From assembly GCA_016219185.1 (NCBI GenBank), contig JACRBZ010000044.1, positions 1 to 47,930 of the forward strand: DNA of 47,930 nt, in the 5' to 3' direction. Below the pieces are notes generated by a model. That model worked only from the letters and a program-made list of their open reading frames with translations. It did not search any database and was not told the origin of the DNA. Source of the DNA: Deltaproteobacteria bacterium. Lineage in GTDB: Bacteria; Desulfobacterota; Desulfobacteria; Desulfobacterales; Desulfatirhabdiaceae. A program made the position numbers and the translations under genes. This document shows positions 46,878-47,930 of this stretch, piece by piece (position 1 is the first letter of the stretch; every line of letters begins with the position of its first letter).

Positions 46878-47624
46878 TCATATCAACTTTAACACGATAG
46901 AGAACCCGAGCTTCTCAAACCACTTCAATCGCCAGTAAGAGCCCGCGTTTTCGAGGCTATCGAGTGTCTTGATCATATCAGTGAGGTACTCACTCGTATG
47001 CGAGAAGTAGTCCGGCTCTCTTCGTTTCCTGAAGTACGGACCGGAAAAGAGACACATCAAATCACTCAGGGCGATGATCCCGCCTTTTTTGTCTTCCTCA
47101 AAGCCCTCCCAATTGCGAAGATGTTCTTCCGACCGGAAGAAATTCATCGTACTTCAGGTATAGTAGGGCGCGTGGAATATCCATTTTCCAAACGGTACTG
47201 AAACATGGCCGATCAAGCCTTTTGGATCTTCCGATTCGATTTTACCGTTCTTCACCTCGACTCTTATGAGTTCTCCACAATCTATACATACCGAATCAAT
47301 TTGAATTGTCTTCCCCGGAAAAAGCCAGCAGACCGCCAGCGATTCAAAAGCTCACTGGCCGAACCACTTCTGTTCCCCCTCGATTGTCAAGCGATAATTC
47401 GAGGAAATACTGAAAGGGGCGAAAGATTCGATATCGTCAGTTTTCCGAGAGAACCAACCCGGAAAACCGAGGGTGGAAAAGAGCTTGCGGAGTACCTTTC
47501 GTCCTTCTGAGGGTGATACTCTCAGTTCGGTTGCGATCTCCGTGTAGTTCGGGGCCTGGCCGGTGGCGATCATTCGCTCGATGATAAGGTGAAACGTCTT
47601 GGTTAACTGTACTGATTTGGGCAT
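46878..47624 (-). CDS. Di-selenocysteine MerB-like organometal lyase homologue (UGA at codons 91 and 157)
   Basis: One 248-residue protein if two in-frame TGA codons are read as selenocysteine. ATG 47624 has GGAGGTG 5 bases before it. Residues 1-90 resemble the MerB N-terminal winged-helix domain (LTKTFHLIIERMIATGQAPN, TEIATELRVSPSEGRKVL). TGA 47354-47352 gives GQ-U-AFESLAVCWLFPG, matching MerB Cys96 in AWCALDTLIFP, with Glu94 where MerB has Asp99. Cys113/Cys116 lie in SVCIDCGE. TGA 47156-47154 gives YYT-U-STMNFFRSEEHLRNW, matching Cys159 in FCCHVHFFAS. A C-terminal extension follows. MerB cleaves carbon-mercury bonds; here both metal-binding thiols would be selenols. Each TGA is followed by a GGUC-loop hairpin. 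A selenoprotein family of MerB-like lyases named SaoL exists as far as I remember; I could not check it. Alternative: a pseudogene with two stops, which the hairpins and lack of frameshifts argue against. Confidence 0.85.
47124..47141 (-). promoter_or_regulatory. Bacterial SECIS hairpin 2 (for UGA at codon 157)
   Basis: RNA stem UUCUUCC / GGAAGAA, seven perfect pairs, closes a GGUC tetraloop. The loop begins 20 bases after the UGA (12 spacer bases plus 7 stem bases). SelB recognises a G and U in a small apical loop at about this distance in known bacterial selenoprotein messages, so it fits well. It lies inside the coding sequence, in NFFRSEEH. Confidence 0.85.
47324..47340 (-). promoter_or_regulatory. 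Bacterial SECIS hairpin 1 (for UGA at codon 91)
   Basis: RNA stem GCUGGC / GCUGGC, six pairs including two G-U, closes the loop GGUCU. The loop starts 18 bases after the UGA, the same spacing and nearly the same loop (AGGUCU) as in E. coli fdhF. Lies in the coding sequence of LAVCW. Confidence 0.85.
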
Positions 47625-47650
47625 AGTTGCACCTCCATTGATAACAATGT

Positions 47651-47700
47651 TTATACATTCTTTATACTATGGGAAACACAGATCAGTTCATAATGTATAA
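47651..47700. promoter_or_regulatory. Inverted repeat TTATACAT / ATGTATAA upstream of the MerB-like gene
   Basis: Perfect 8-base arms at 47651-47658 and 47693-47700, 27 bases upstream of the ATG at 47624, around an AT-rich stretch with TATAAA-like -10 candidates on the minus strand. It may be the operator/promoter. The whole 47625-47830 stretch holds no gene. Confidence 0.4.
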
Positions 47701-47831
47701 GAGATTGCGGTGTACTTTTGTTCCTTATTCCAAGCTCAGTTATTGGCTTCTTGATCAGTGGTTCAATTCTGGTCAAAAACTCAGAGCAATTAAGGATGAT
47801 CACAATAAATGATGGAAAAATAGCTTAAAAT

Positions 47832-47900
47832 TTGCAAGATAGGTGAGGGAGAACAAAGGAGTCCCCTCACGTACCTTGCAAATACCGATGAAGGGACTCC
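47832..47900. repeat. Nested inverted repeats near the right edge
   Basis: A near-perfect 18-base pair of arms (TTGCAAGATAGGTGAGGG at 47832-47849 against 47863-47881, two mismatches) and a second pair GGAGTCCC (47858-47865) / GGGACTCC (47893-47900) that competes for the same bases. Either an insertion-element end, or a terminator of a minus-strand gene entering from the right. A minus-strand frame at 47867-47930 (20 codons, GSGQESLHRYLQGT then stop) would fit the latter, too short to name. Confidence 0.45.
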
Positions 47901-47930
47901 TGCCCACTACCATAAAGAAAGGGCGGGGAA

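Noticed and set aside
46878..47624. Reading the MerB-like locus as two separate small genes or a pseudogene
   Set aside because: Both pieces share one frame, the stops coincide with the two catalytic Cys positions, and each is followed by a SECIS-like hairpin.
47867..47930. Partial minus-strand gene entering from the right edge
   Set aside because: Only 20 codons are visible and no family is recognisable; mentioned only with the repeat.

Overview
The window looks like a chromosomal segment of a Gram-negative anaerobe, most likely a Desulfobacterota (Desulfobacterales-type, sulfate-reducer relative). This is inferred from gene content: an outer-membrane porin, many PAS and solute-binding-protein sensors, paired liv ABC transporters, FolE2 in place of FolE, the asd-greA-rpoZ cluster, and clear use of selenocysteine. 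No tRNA, rRNA or CRISPR array was seen.

Layout. (1) 1-10955 is a two-component signalling island. On the minus strand lie solute-binding protein, membrane PAS receptor, a second binding protein, a second PAS receptor, a V4R-domain protein and a soluble histidine kinase cut by the left edge. Divergent from these, on the plus strand, is a third binding protein followed by a complete hybrid histidine kinase. A decayed gene-like stretch (7458-7783) lies between the two arms. (2) 11067-18088, minus strand, is ileS-lspA-lgt-pdxS-pdxT plus a MATE-like membrane protein: tRNA charging, lipoprotein maturation and PLP synthesis. (3) 18345-22693, plus strand, holds glycogen phosphorylase, a STAS protein and gatB. 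(4) 22738-26576 is a divergent pair of GT39-like membrane glycosyltransferases, one with a TPR tail. (5) 26888-30656 holds a porin with a strong terminator and a divergent TolB-like/FG-GAP periplasmic protein. (6) 30895-40327 contains two complete branched-chain amino-acid-type ABC transporters in tandem; in the second the permease and ATPase are fused. (7) 40481-46564 is housekeeping: psd, asd, greA, rpoZ, a TtcA-like enzyme, folE2, dacB-like and dtd.

The most exciting item is at the right end, 46878-47624 on the minus strand. At first sight it is two short ORFs. Read through, it is one 248-residue MerB-like (organomercurial lyase family) protein with two in-frame UGA codons. By hand alignment these fall where MerB has its two catalytic cysteines (Cys96 and Cys159 of the plasmid enzyme). 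Each UGA is followed at the correct distance by a hairpin with GGUC in its apical loop, the bacterial SECIS pattern. I read it as a di-selenocysteine organometal lyase homologue that standard gene callers would split or call a pseudogene.

In the signalling island, three binding-protein genes each sit directly upstream of a membrane receptor and no transporter permease is present. Two of the receptors lack any kinase domain and share a near-identical C-terminal tail, suggesting receptors that act through a separate kinase.
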